10,475 nucleotides of DNA, taken from NCBI GenBank assembly GCA_001825565.1, contig MHXM01000182.1, positions 1 to 10,475 on the forward strand. Direction: 5' to 3'. A program made the position numbers and the translations under genes. The DNA comes from Desulfuromonadaceae bacterium GWC2_58_13 (GTDB lineage: Bacteria; Desulfobacterota; Desulfuromonadia; Desulfuromonadales; Trichloromonadaceae). The notes below the pieces were generated by a model. The model had not been told where the DNA came from, ran no database searches, and saw nothing but the letters and a program-made list of their open reading frames with translations. Of this stretch, positions 1-6,083 are shown in pieces. How positions within the stretch are numbered: the stretch's first letter is position 1; every line of letters starts with the position of its first letter.

Positions 1-995
1 ATTCCCGGCAGGATTTGAACAATTGGTCCGAGCTGGCCGCCCGTTTCATGACCGCCGCCGGAGTAACCGAAGACGACATCGTACATATCGCCTTCGGTTA
101 CGGTCTGTTTACCGGCGCTTTCGGTCTCCATTACGGAGCCGAGCGCATCGGTGCATCGGTCATCCCCATGTCGAGCGGCAATACCGATAAGCAGCTGATG
201 ATCATGCAGGATTATCGTTCCAGCGCCCTGGTCTGTACCCCGTCCTATGCTCTGACCATGGCCGAACGGATGGAAAAACTCGGCATCGCCCCTTCGCAGT
301 TATCGTTGCGGGTCGGTTTGTTTGGAGCCGAGCCCTGGAGCGATGAAATGCGCCGCGAGATCGAAACCCGGCTCGGCATTATCGCGACGGACAATTATGG
401 GCTTTCCGAAGTCATGGGACCCGGAGTGGCGGGGGAATGCCAGTATCGCTGCGGCATGCACCTTTTCGAAGATCATTTTCTACCCGAAATCATCCATCCG
501 GAAACGGGTGAAGCGTTGCCCCCCGGTTCCATCGGCGAACTGGTGCTGACCAGCCTCACCAAAGAGGCCTTCCCGGTCATCCGTTACCGGACGCGGGACA
601 TCACCCGACTGATTTATGATGCCTGCCCCTGCGGCCGTACCATGGTGCGCATGCAGAAAACCATGGGTCGCTCGGACGACATGCTGATCATCAAGGGCGT
701 CAATGTTTTTCCGACCCAGATTGAAGAGGTCCTGTTCCAGGTCGAGGGGTGCGAACCCCACTATCAGCTGGTGATCGACCGGGTCGGCAATATGGATACG
801 CTGGAAGTCCAGGTCGAGGTCTTCGAGAGTATTTTCTTCGACGAGATGAAAAAACAGCGGGCTTTTGTCGATTTACTGGAAAAGCGTCTCCTCTCCACCC
901 TGGGGGTCGGAGCCAAGGTTAAGCTGGTCGAGCCGGCCTCGATCACCCGTCATGAAGGAAAGGCCAAACGGGTCATCGACAAGCGCCGGCTTTGA
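1..995 (+). CDS. paaK: phenylacetate-CoA ligase, 5'-truncated by the window edge
   Basis: This gene activates phenylacetate (or a related aryl acid) to its CoA thioester with ATP, through an acyl-adenylate, in the cytoplasm. The frame is open from base 3 to the TGA at 993-995, so 330 residues are visible. Full family members run to about 430, so roughly the first 100 residues, including the early ATP-loop motif, lie upstream. The TTG at 15 is an internal leucine (preceded in frame by SRQD), not a start. Visible adenylate-forming motifs are DNYGLSE followed by MGPGVAGEC, then YRTRDITRL, and then the hinge and C-terminal lid with GRSDDMLIIKGVNVFPTQIE. The CPCGR segment is typical of PaaK enzymes. 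No hairpin terminator is seen between its stop and the tRNA promoter 57 nt downstream. In related anaerobes such ligases often sit beside indolepyruvate oxidoreductase genes, but that cannot be checked here. The exact aryl substrate is not readable from sequence. Confidence 0.93.
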   Translation, partial: SRQDLNNWSELAARFMTAAGVTEDDIVHIAFGYGLFTGAFGLHYGAERIGASVIPMSSGNTDKQLMIMQDYRSSALVCTPSYALTMAERMEKLGIAPSQLSLRVGLFGAEPWSDEMRREIETRLGIIATDNYGLSEVMGPGVAGECQYRCGMHLFEDHFLPEIIHPETGEALPPGSIGELVLTSLTKEAFPVIRYRTRDITRLIYDACPCGRTMVRMQKTMGRSDDMLIIKGVNVFPTQIEEVLFQVEGCEPHYQLVIDRVGNMDTLEVQVEVFESIFFDEMKKQRAFVDLLEKRLLSTLGVGAKVKLVEPASITRHEGKAKRVIDKRRL

Positions 996-1052
996 CATGG
1001 AACTTGTTGATTTTAAAAAGCAATATAAAATTAAGGCCGGGGAAATTTATCC

Positions 1053-1081
1053 TTGACATTGAGGGATAAATGGCAGATAAT
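1053..1081 (+). promoter_or_regulatory. sigma-70 promoter of the tRNA-Pro gene
   Basis: A perfect -35 TTGACA (1053-1058) and a -10 GATAAT (1076-1081) are separated by exactly 17 nt. The predicted start is near 1088, about 11 nt before the mature tRNA. The -10 is followed directly by a GC-rich stretch (CCGGCC), as in stringently controlled stable-RNA promoters; that regulatory reading is an inference. Confidence 0.85.
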
Positions 1082-1098
1082 CCGGCCTCGTTGATTGA

Positions 1099-1176
<78 letters not shown>

Positions 1177-1180
1177 CGAG

Positions 1181-1212
1181 AAAAAGGGAGTGACTCTGTC
1201 ACTCCCTTTTTT
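1181..1212 (+). terminator. intrinsic terminator after tRNA-Pro, upstream of argS
   Basis: A perfect 14-bp stem (1181-1194 with 1198-1211) closes over a 3-nt TCT loop. It contains GGGAGTGAC / GTCACTCCC and ends in a run of six T (1207-1212). It begins 5 nt after the tRNA CCA end and finishes 37 nt before the argS start codon, so it may limit how much tRNA transcription runs on into argS. Confidence 0.9.
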
Positions 1213-1249
1213 CGTAAAACCGTTTCGCGTACACACACGACGAGGAAAC

Positions 1250-2998
1250 ATGAAAGAACAGATTCAGACCCTGCTGGAGCAGGCGATCGCGATCTTGAAG
1301 GAGCAGGGACTGCTCCCGGCCGATACCGCGCCGGCCATCCAGGTCGATCGCACCAAGGACAAGACCCATGGCGACCTGGCCACCAACCTGGCCCTGGTCG
1401 GTGCCAAGGCGGCCAGAAAAAACCCGCGCCAGCTGGCGACCGAGATCATCGACCACCTGCCCGCCTCACCGTTGGTACTCAAGGTCGAGATCGCCGGCCC
1501 CGGTTTCATCAATTTTTATCTCAACCCGGACTGGCTCGCCGGGCAGGTCGAGAATGCCCTGGCCGATCCTCGTCTGGCCATCCCGCTGGTAGCCCACCCG
1601 CAATCGGTGGTGGTTGACTACTCATCGCCCAACCTGGCCAAGGAAATGCACGTCGGCCACCTGCGCTCGACCATCATCGGCGATGCGGTATCCCGGACCC
1701 TGGAATTTCTGGGGCATAAGGTGATCAGGCACAATCATGTCGGCGACTGGGGCACCCAGTTCGGCATGCTGCTGGCCCACATGGAAGAGAAGCGCCGGGA
1801 CGGCGTCGAGATCAGCATGCAGCTGGCCGACCTGGAAAGTTTCTACCGTGAAGCCAAGGGACGCTTCGACGCCTCCATCGAATTTGCCGACCGAGCCCGG
1901 CAGCTGGTGGTCGAACTGCAGTCGGGGGATGCCTACTGCAATCAGCTCTGGCGCGAGTTCCTGGAAATTTCCTTGACCCACTGCCAGCAGATTTACGACC
2001 GCCTGAATGTTGCCCTAACCCGTAAGGACGTGATTGGCGAGAGCGCTTATAACGACGACCTGCCCAAGGTGATCGAGGACCTGACGACAGCCGGTCTGTT
2101 GACCGAGAACCAGGGCGCCCGCTGCGTGTTTCTCGACGAATTCAAAGGCAAGGACGACGAGCTTTTGCCGATGATCGTGCAGAAAAAAGATGGCGGATAT
2201 CTCTATGCCACCACCGATCTGGCGGCCATCCGCTTTCGCCTGCGCACCCTGCATGCCGACCGGGTCCTCTATTTCGTCGACCACCGGCAGTCGCTGCACT
2301 TTCAGCAGCTCTTCGCCGTGGCCCGCAAGGCCGGTTTTGCCGGTGCCGACACCCGACTCGAACACATGGCTTTCGGCACCGTGATGGGAGACGACGGCAA
2401 ACCGTTCAAGACCCGTTCCGGCGGGGTCGCTAAACTGGCCGAATTGCTTGATGAGGCCGAAGCCCGGGCCTATGCTTTGGTCCGGGAAAAAAATCCGGAA
2501 ATGGCGGACGACGAACTCCGCAACATCGGTCGGGTGGTCGGGATTGCCTCGGTCAAATATGCCGATCTGTCCAAGCATCGCACCAGCGACTATGTCTTCA
2601 GCTTCGACCAGATGCTCAGTTTCGAGGGGAATACCGCGCCGTACCTTTTATACGCCTATACCCGGGTCGCCAGTATTTTCCGGCGGGGGGACATTCGCGA
2701 AGATCAACTGCGGGGGAAGGTGATTCTTGAAGAAGAGATCGAGAAAGACCTCGCCGGCAAACTGGTCCAATTCGGTGAGGTCGTCCATCGGGTTGCCGAA
2801 AAAGGCTGGCCGCATCTGCTCTGCGGCTATCTTTACGAACTTTCCGGCGTCTTCTCCAGTTTTTACCAAAGCTGCCCGGTGCTGATCTGCGAGAATGACG
2901 AAATCCGGCAGAGCCGTCTAAAGCTGTCCCTGCTTACCGCTCGCACCCTCCAGCAGGGTTTGTCTCTGCTCGGCATCGAGACCCTGGAACGGATGTAG
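1250..2998 (+). CDS. argS: arginyl-tRNA synthetase (class I)
   Basis: This enzyme charges tRNA-Arg with arginine using ATP. The 582-residue length is normal for bacterial ArgS. The order is an N-terminal Arg-specific tRNA-binding domain (about 1-100), then the Rossmann catalytic core with the HIGH motif as HVGH (134-137, inside SSPNLAKEMHVGHLRST), then the KMSKS-equivalent loop GDDGKPFKTRSGG (380-392), and finally a helical DALR anticodon-binding domain ending in GIETLERM. The ATG at 1250 is chosen because GAGG lies 4 nt upstream and family homology begins there. The frame extends 41 codons further back, but that stretch is the tRNA and its terminator. No good separate promoter fits in the 37 nt after the terminator, so expression may partly depend on read-through. 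The gene ends just before a long perfect hairpin. Confidence 0.97.
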   Translation: MKEQIQTLLEQAIAILKEQGLLPADTAPAIQVDRTKDKTHGDLATNLALVGAKAARKNPRQLATEIIDHLPASPLVLKVEIAGPGFINFYLNPDWLAGQVENALADPRLAIPLVAHPQSVVVDYSSPNLAKEMHVGHLRSTIIGDAVSRTLEFLGHKVIRHNHVGDWGTQFGMLLAHMEEKRRDGVEISMQLADLESFYREAKGRFDASIEFADRARQLVVELQSGDAYCNQLWREFLEISLTHCQQIYDRLNVALTRKDVIGESAYNDDLPKVIEDLTTAGLLTENQGARCVFLDEFKGKDDELLPMIVQKKDGGYLYATTDLAAIRFRLRTLHADRVLYFVDHRQSLHFQQLFAVARKAGFAGADTRLEHMAFGTVMGDDGKPFKTRSGGVAKLAELLDEAEARAYALVREKNPEMADDELRNIGRVVGIASVKYADLSKHRTSDYVFSFDQMLSFEGNTAPYLLYAYTRVASIFRRGDIREDQLRGKVILEEEIEKDLAGKLVQFGEVVHRVAEKGWPHLLCGYLYELSGVFSSFYQSCPVLICENDEIRQSRLKLSLLTARTLQQGLSLLGIETLERM

Positions 2999-3016
2999 AC
3001 AAAGCTCGAGGACAAT

Positions 3017-3069
3017 CGACCAACGCAAGAGGCGCCATGGATAAAACCTGGCGCCTCTTGCGTTGGTCG
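3017..3069 (+). repeat. perfect 21-bp inverted repeat (strong hairpin) after argS
   Basis: The arms 3017-3037 and 3049-3069 are perfectly complementary over 21 bp, with an 11-nt AT-rich spacer (TGGATAAAACC). A U-G wobble and an A-T pair extend the stem at its base. It begins 19 nt after the argS stop, where a terminator is expected, but no T-run follows either arm. The left arm holds AAGAGG and the A of the ATG of a 57-codon ORF, so the same structure would bury that ORF's ribosome binding site. It could be an atypical terminator or mRNA-stabilising structure for argS, a translational gate, or both. Confidence 0.85.
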
Positions 3070-3210
3070 GTGAGCAAATTAATCGCCTTCATCGACTTTT
3101 ATAATCTCGAAGGGACGAAACTCGAAACGGACAGTCCGGAAATGATCGCCCTGGAGGCGTACATTCACTGGGAACGCCGCGGCATCGGCCTCGTGCCGGG
3201 AAAACATTGA
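3037..3210 (+). CDS. hypothetical small protein, 57 residues
   Basis: An uninterrupted ATG-to-TGA frame fills most of the gap between argS and the helicase gene. The protein begins MDKTWRLLRWSVSKLIAFID and later reads ETDSPEMIALEAYIHWERRG. The N-terminal third is basic and amphipathic to hydrophobic. The rest is acidic then basic and soluble-looking, with many codons ending in C or G as in the neighbours. AAGAGG at 3027-3032 lies 4 nt before the ATG, but both are inside the 21-bp hairpin. A GTG at 3070, just after the hairpin, would give a 46-residue version starting at the SKLIAFID segment, without a visible Shine-Dalgarno. The stop is followed 20 nt later by a second hairpin, as expected for a separate unit. 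I do not recognise a family and assign no function. It could be a chance frame, but its amino-acid composition looks protein-like. Confidence 0.5.
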   Translation: MDKTWRLLRWSVSKLIAFIDFYNLEGTKLETDSPEMIALEAYIHWERRGIGLVPGKH

Positions 3211-3229
3211 CAGCCTGGTGAATAACATG

Positions 3230-3260
3230 GCGGGCGGCCATCATTCAGGAGGCCGCCCGC
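3230..3260 (+). terminator. GC-rich hairpin, possible terminator of the small ORF
   Basis: A 10-bp perfect all-GC stem, GCGGGCGGCC (3230-3239) with GGCCGCCCGC (3251-3260), closes over an 11-nt loop. It lies 20 nt after the small ORF stop. Only a weak T-rich stretch (CTCTTT, from 3272) follows, about 12 nt later, so canonical intrinsic termination is uncertain. It may instead be a leader structure of the helicase mRNA. Confidence 0.5.
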
Positions 3261-3403
3261 GAAATTGCTGGCTCTTTAATCAATTATGGGTTACACTTCC
3301 ACGGTTTTGTGAGGTTCCCCGTTCCGTTGGATTTCACCGTCTTTCAATCCCGCTCGAATCGACTTTTTTTTACCCTCCCGAGCACTATCCATACAGGTTA
3401 TTC

Positions 3404-5152
3404 ATGACAGAAGATGCCGTTGTCAGCTTCGCCCAGCTCGCCATCCTTCCTGCTCTTCACAAGGTGGTCGATGAACTCGGCTATGAAACTCCCTCGCCGA
3501 TCCAGGCCCAGAGCATCCCTCCGCTGCTCGAAGGACGCGACCTCCTTGGCCAGGCCCAGACCGGTACCGGCAAGACGGCCGCATTTTCCCTGCCGCTCCT
3601 GAGTCGTCTCGACCTGTCGGTCAAAAGCCCGCAGATCCTGGTTTTGACTCCGACCCGCGAACTGGCTTTGCAGGTCGCCGAGGCCATGCAGACCTATGCC
3701 CGCCATCTGCCGGGTTTTCAGGTGCTGCCCGTTTATGGCGGCCAGAACATGAGCCAGCAGCTGCGCCAGCTGCAACGGGGAGTACACGCCGTGGTCGGGA
3801 CGCCTGGGCGCATTCAGGACCATCTGCGCCGCGGAACCTTGAAGCTGGACAAGTTGACCAGTGTCGTCGTGGACGAAGCGGACGAAATGCTCAAAATGGG
3901 TTTCATCGAAGAAGTCGATCAGATCCTCGAACATACGCCGCCAGAACGGCAGACCGCGCTGTTTTCCGCAACCATGCCCAACGAAGTCCTGCGGGTGGCC
4001 CGACGCCATCTGAAAGATCCTATCGAAATCCGGATCAAGAGTAAAACCTCCACGGTCGAAACCATCAGCCAACGGTTCTGGCAGGTCAAGGGTCTTCACA
4101 AGCTCGACGCTTTGACCCGGATTCTCGAAGCCGAAGAAATCGAGGCGATGCTTATTTTCGTCCGTACCAAAATCGCCACTGTCGAACTGGCGGAAAAGCT
4201 CGAAGGCCGTGGATTTTCCAGCGCCCCTCTCAACGGCGACATGACCCAGGCCCTGCGGGAAAAGACCATCGAGCGACTTAAAAACGGAACTCTCGACATC
4301 GTCGTCGCTACCGATGTGGCCGCCCGCGGCCTCGACGTGAAGCGAATCAGCCACGTCGTCAACTACGACATTCCCTACGACACCGAGTCCTATATCCACC
4401 GCATCGGTCGAACCGGAAGAGCAGGGCGGGAAGGAAAGGCGATCCTGTTTGTCGCCCCCAGGGAACGGCGCATGCTCTATGCCATCGAGCAGGCCACCCG
4501 CCAGCCGATAACGCCGATGAGCCTCCCGAGCCGCAAGGATATCACCGACCGCCGAATCACCCTGTTCAAGGAGCAGATCGCCGAAGCCATGGAATCCCAG
4601 GATCTGGAATTCTTCGAAGAACTGATCGACAGCTACCAGGATGAGTTCGACGTCGGCCACAGGCGCATCGCCGCCACCCTGGCCTACCTGGCGCAGAAGG
4701 ACAAGCCGCTGCAACTCGAAGGCGGCCCGGTGGATGAGGTGTCGGTGGCCGAACCCGCCAGCCGTCCTTCACCCGTGGAACGCAAGGCCGGAGAGACGGC
4801 CGAGCTGTCCCGTTACCGGATCGAAGTCGGGCGCATCCATGGGGTGGAGCCGCGCCACATCGTCGGCGCCATCAGCAACGAGGCTCAGCTCAGCAGCAAC
4901 GACATCGGACAGATCAAGCTGTATGACACCTTCAGCCTGGTGGACCTGCCGGCGGACCTGCCCCGGGAAACGGTGCGACTGCTGCAGGATGTCTGGGTTT
5001 GCGGCCAACGCCTGCAGCTCAGTGTCGATAAGGGGAAAATTCTTAAATACAAAGAAAAGCCGGCCAATAAGCGTCCATTTGACAAGGGCGCCGATCGTCG
5101 CGCCAAGCCGGGCGGGAAAAAGCCGCCCCAAAAACCATATAAGAAGAAATAG
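3404..5152 (+). CDS. deaD: DEAD-box ATP-dependent RNA helicase, DeaD/CsdA type with DbpA-like RNA-binding domain
   Basis: An ATP-dependent RNA helicase of the family that remodels mRNA and ribosome-assembly intermediates, often in the cold. In the 582-residue product the Q motif spans FAQL to SPIQAQS (9-37). The other motifs are I AQTGTGKT (51-58), Ia PTRELALQ (83-90), Ib TPGR (133-136), II DEAD (157-160), III SAT (188-190), V ATDVAARGLD (302-311) and VI HRIGRTGR (332-339). A DbpA-type RNA-binding domain covers about 470-545 (YRIEVGRIHGVEPRHIVGAI onward). A Lys/Arg-rich tail (545-582, ending KKPPQKPYKKK) follows. The ATG at 3404 is chosen because homology starts there; the 62 upstream in-frame codons from GTG 3218 run through the 3230-3260 hairpin and look non-coding. 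Its Shine-Dalgarno is weak (AGG at 3395-3397) and the region before it is long and structured, which would suit post-transcriptional or cold control. DeaD rather than DbpA is favoured by length and tail. It heads a three-gene operon. Confidence 0.95.
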   Translation: MTEDAVVSFAQLAILPALHKVVDELGYETPSPIQAQSIPPLLEGRDLLGQAQTGTGKTAAFSLPLLSRLDLSVKSPQILVLTPTRELALQVAEAMQTYARHLPGFQVLPVYGGQNMSQQLRQLQRGVHAVVGTPGRIQDHLRRGTLKLDKLTSVVVDEADEMLKMGFIEEVDQILEHTPPERQTALFSATMPNEVLRVARRHLKDPIEIRIKSKTSTVETISQRFWQVKGLHKLDALTRILEAEEIEAMLIFVRTKIATVELAEKLEGRGFSSAPLNGDMTQALREKTIERLKNGTLDIVVATDVAARGLDVKRISHVVNYDIPYDTESYIHRIGRTGRAGREGKAILFVAPRERRMLYAIEQATRQPITPMSLPSRKDITDRRITLFKEQIAEAMESQDLEFFEELIDSYQDEFDVGHRRIAATLAYLAQKDKPLQLEGGPVDEVSVAEPASRPSPVERKAGETAELSRYRIEVGRIHGVEPRHIVGAISNEAQLSSNDIGQIKLYDTFSLVDLPADLPRETVRLLQDVWVCGQRLQLSVDKGKILKYKEKPANKRPFDKGADRRAKPGGKKPPQKPYKKK

Positions 5153-5161
5153 CGGCAAGCC

Positions 5162-5398
5162 ATGAAGGCTTTTCTGGACAGAATTCCGTACAGTATCCTG
5201 ATTCCCGTTGCGGTTCTGCTGGGACTGGCGCCGTTTTTTCCTCAACCCCATGTCGTTGAAAAAATCCGCATGCTGGCAAACGGAGAACTGCGCAGGCCGA
5301 TCGATATCATCGACTTGATAATGCACCTGTCGCCCGTTTTGTTGTTGCTGTACAAGTGGTTGGATGAGAAATTCAACGGCCGCGACGAACGAACCTGA
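5162..5398 (+). CDS. small two-helix membrane protein, function unknown
   Basis: The product is 78 residues. Helix 1 is about 9-26 (PYSILIPVAVLLGLAPFF) and helix 2 about 48-66 (DIIDLIMHLSPVLLLLYKWL). They are joined by a short polar segment with PQPHVVEKIRML and GELRRPIDIID, and a charged C-terminus (DEKFNGRDERT) follows. Small proteins of this pattern (DRIPY, LGLAPF, PHxVEKxRML, RPxDIxD) occur in many proteobacteria, and from memory they are sometimes labelled as RND-transporter-related; no transport function can be read from this sequence. It starts 9 nt after the helicase stop with no good Shine-Dalgarno, so translation may be coupled to the helicase. Its TGA overlaps the next gene's ATG by one base, which supports it as a real member of the operon. 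Confidence 0.8.
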   Translation: MKAFLDRIPYSILIPVAVLLGLAPFFPQPHVVEKIRMLANGELRRPIDIIDLIMHLSPVLLLLYKWLDEKFNGRDERT

Positions 5399-5628
5399 TG
5401 GATTTTAGGGCCATGACCGAATTTGATCTGCAGGGGCACGAATTCATTGAACTGCACAACCTGTTGAAATGTGTCGGTCTGTGCCATAGTGGCGGTACGG
5501 CCAAGATGCTCATTGCCGAAGGGTTGGTGCGGGTGGATGGCGACGTCGAACTGCGGAAACGCTGTAAGGTTCGCAAAGGTCAGATCATTGAATTCAAAGG
5601 AAAAAAGATTACATTAGTCGACCGCTAG
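5398..5628 (+). CDS. small S4-domain RNA-binding protein, YbcJ-like
   Basis: The product is 76 residues and is almost entirely one S4 RNA-binding fold: FIELHNLLKCVGLCHSGGTA, then KMLIAEGLVRVDGDVELRKR, then CKVRKGQIIEF. It matches the organisation of Escherichia coli YbcJ (about 70 residues) in the SGGTAK, IAEG, V.VDG, RKRCK and G..I.F positions. The family is thought to bind structured RNA, probably rRNA or tRNA; the partner is unknown. The first ATG (5398) overlaps the preceding TGA, suggesting stop-start coupling. ATG 5413 (MTEFDLQGHEF) is an alternative that would give 71 residues; an AGGG precedes it, but only 2 nt away, so I keep the first. A shared bidirectional terminator follows 26 nt after the stop. 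Its position behind an RNA helicase fits a role in ribosome or RNA maturation. Confidence 0.9.
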   Translation: MDFRAMTEFDLQGHEFIELHNLLKCVGLCHSGGTAKMLIAEGLVRVDGDVELRKRCKVRKGQIIEFKGKKITLVDR

Positions 5629-5654
5629 AACCGATCGGCCGAATGGAATCGAAC

Positions 5655-5687
5655 AAAAAGGAGCGGCCCGACTGGCCGCTCCTTTTT
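5655..5687. terminator. bidirectional intrinsic terminator between convergent genes
   Basis: A perfect 14-bp stem (5655-5668 with 5674-5687) carries GGAGCGGCC / GGCCGCTCC and closes over a 5-nt CGACT loop. The left base is AAAAA and the right base TTTTT, so each strand sees a hairpin ending in a U-run. It lies 26 nt after the S4 gene stop and 8 nt beyond the RRM gene stop on the other strand. It can therefore end both convergent transcripts. Confidence 0.92.
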
Positions 5688-5695
5688 GTCTACAG

Positions 5696-6016
5696 CTATC
5701 GGCGTCGCCCGGACGATTTATCGCCGGGGCCAGGCTTTCCGCGACTTCCCGGCGGTTTGGATTCGCCGGGTTTCTGCGGTTTGGCCTCGGAAACCTCGAT
5801 CTTGCGATTGACCAGCAAGGCCCCATCGAGGGTGTCGATCACTTCCTTGGCCTTGACGTCGGCCATCTTGACAAAGGCGCAGCCCTTGAACTTGCCTGAC
5901 TTGTGATCGGTAATCATATGGATCGAACGAACTTTACCGGCCACCTCAAAGAGCTTGCGAACATCTTCTTCGGTGGCTTCAAAGGAAATATTTCCGACAT
6001 AAACATCCACGATCAT
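5696..6016 (-). CDS. small RRM-domain RNA-binding protein
   Basis: The product is 106 residues with one N-terminal RRM (about 3-78) and a disordered basic tail rich in Pro, Gly, Lys and Ser (79-106, ending DKSSGRRR). RNP2 is VYVGNI (5-10) and RNP1 is KGCAFVKM (44-51). The stacking aromatic usually at the third RNP1 position is Cys46 here, while Tyr6 and Phe48 are present. Small single-RRM proteins in cyanobacteria and delta-proteobacteria bind single-stranded RNA and are often cold-responsive; the targets here are unknown. The ATG is well supported by GGAG, 6 nt upstream on the minus strand (6023-6026). It lies 63 nt downstream of rbgA, so it may be co-transcribed with it or use its own promoter (6055-6083). 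It converges on the S4/helicase operon and ends at the shared terminator. Confidence 0.93.
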   Translation of the reverse strand: MIVDVYVGNISFEATEEDVRKLFEVAGKVRSIHMITDHKSGKFKGCAFVKMADVKAKEVIDTLDGALLVNRKIEVSEAKPQKPGESKPPGSRGKPGPGDKSSGRRR

Positions 6017-6054
6017 CTGCGTCTCCTGCAGTAAATTCTGTTGTGTATCAGAAT

Positions 6055-6083
6055 GTTATCTAAGGTAATTTCAAGTTTTTCAA
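6055..6083 (-). promoter_or_regulatory. candidate promoter of the RRM gene
   Basis: Read on the minus strand, TTGAAA (6078-6083, overlapping the rbgA stop) and GATAAC (6055-6060) are 17 nt apart. The matches to consensus are 5/6 and 4/6. It would give a leader of about 30-35 nt for the RRM gene. This is by eye only, in an AT-rich gap. Confidence 0.4.

Noticed and set aside
15..17. TTG as the start of the first gene
   Set aside because: The frame is open back to the window edge and the visible protein lacks the first quarter of the PaaK family, so the gene is simply cut.
3265..3300. Sigma-70 promoter for the helicase (TTGCTG with TACACT)
   Set aside because: The spacing is 21 nt, too long for a credible promoter.
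3218..3403. 62-codon N-terminal extension of the RNA helicase
   Set aside because: It would be translated through the GC-rich hairpin, has no helicase homology and an unlike composition; family homology starts at 3404.
3398..4714. 438-codon minus-strand frame antisense to the helicase gene
   Set aside because: A long shadow frame in GC-rich coding DNA; its composition is low-complexity Gly/Asp/Phe/Gln and it opposes an unambiguous DEAD-box gene.
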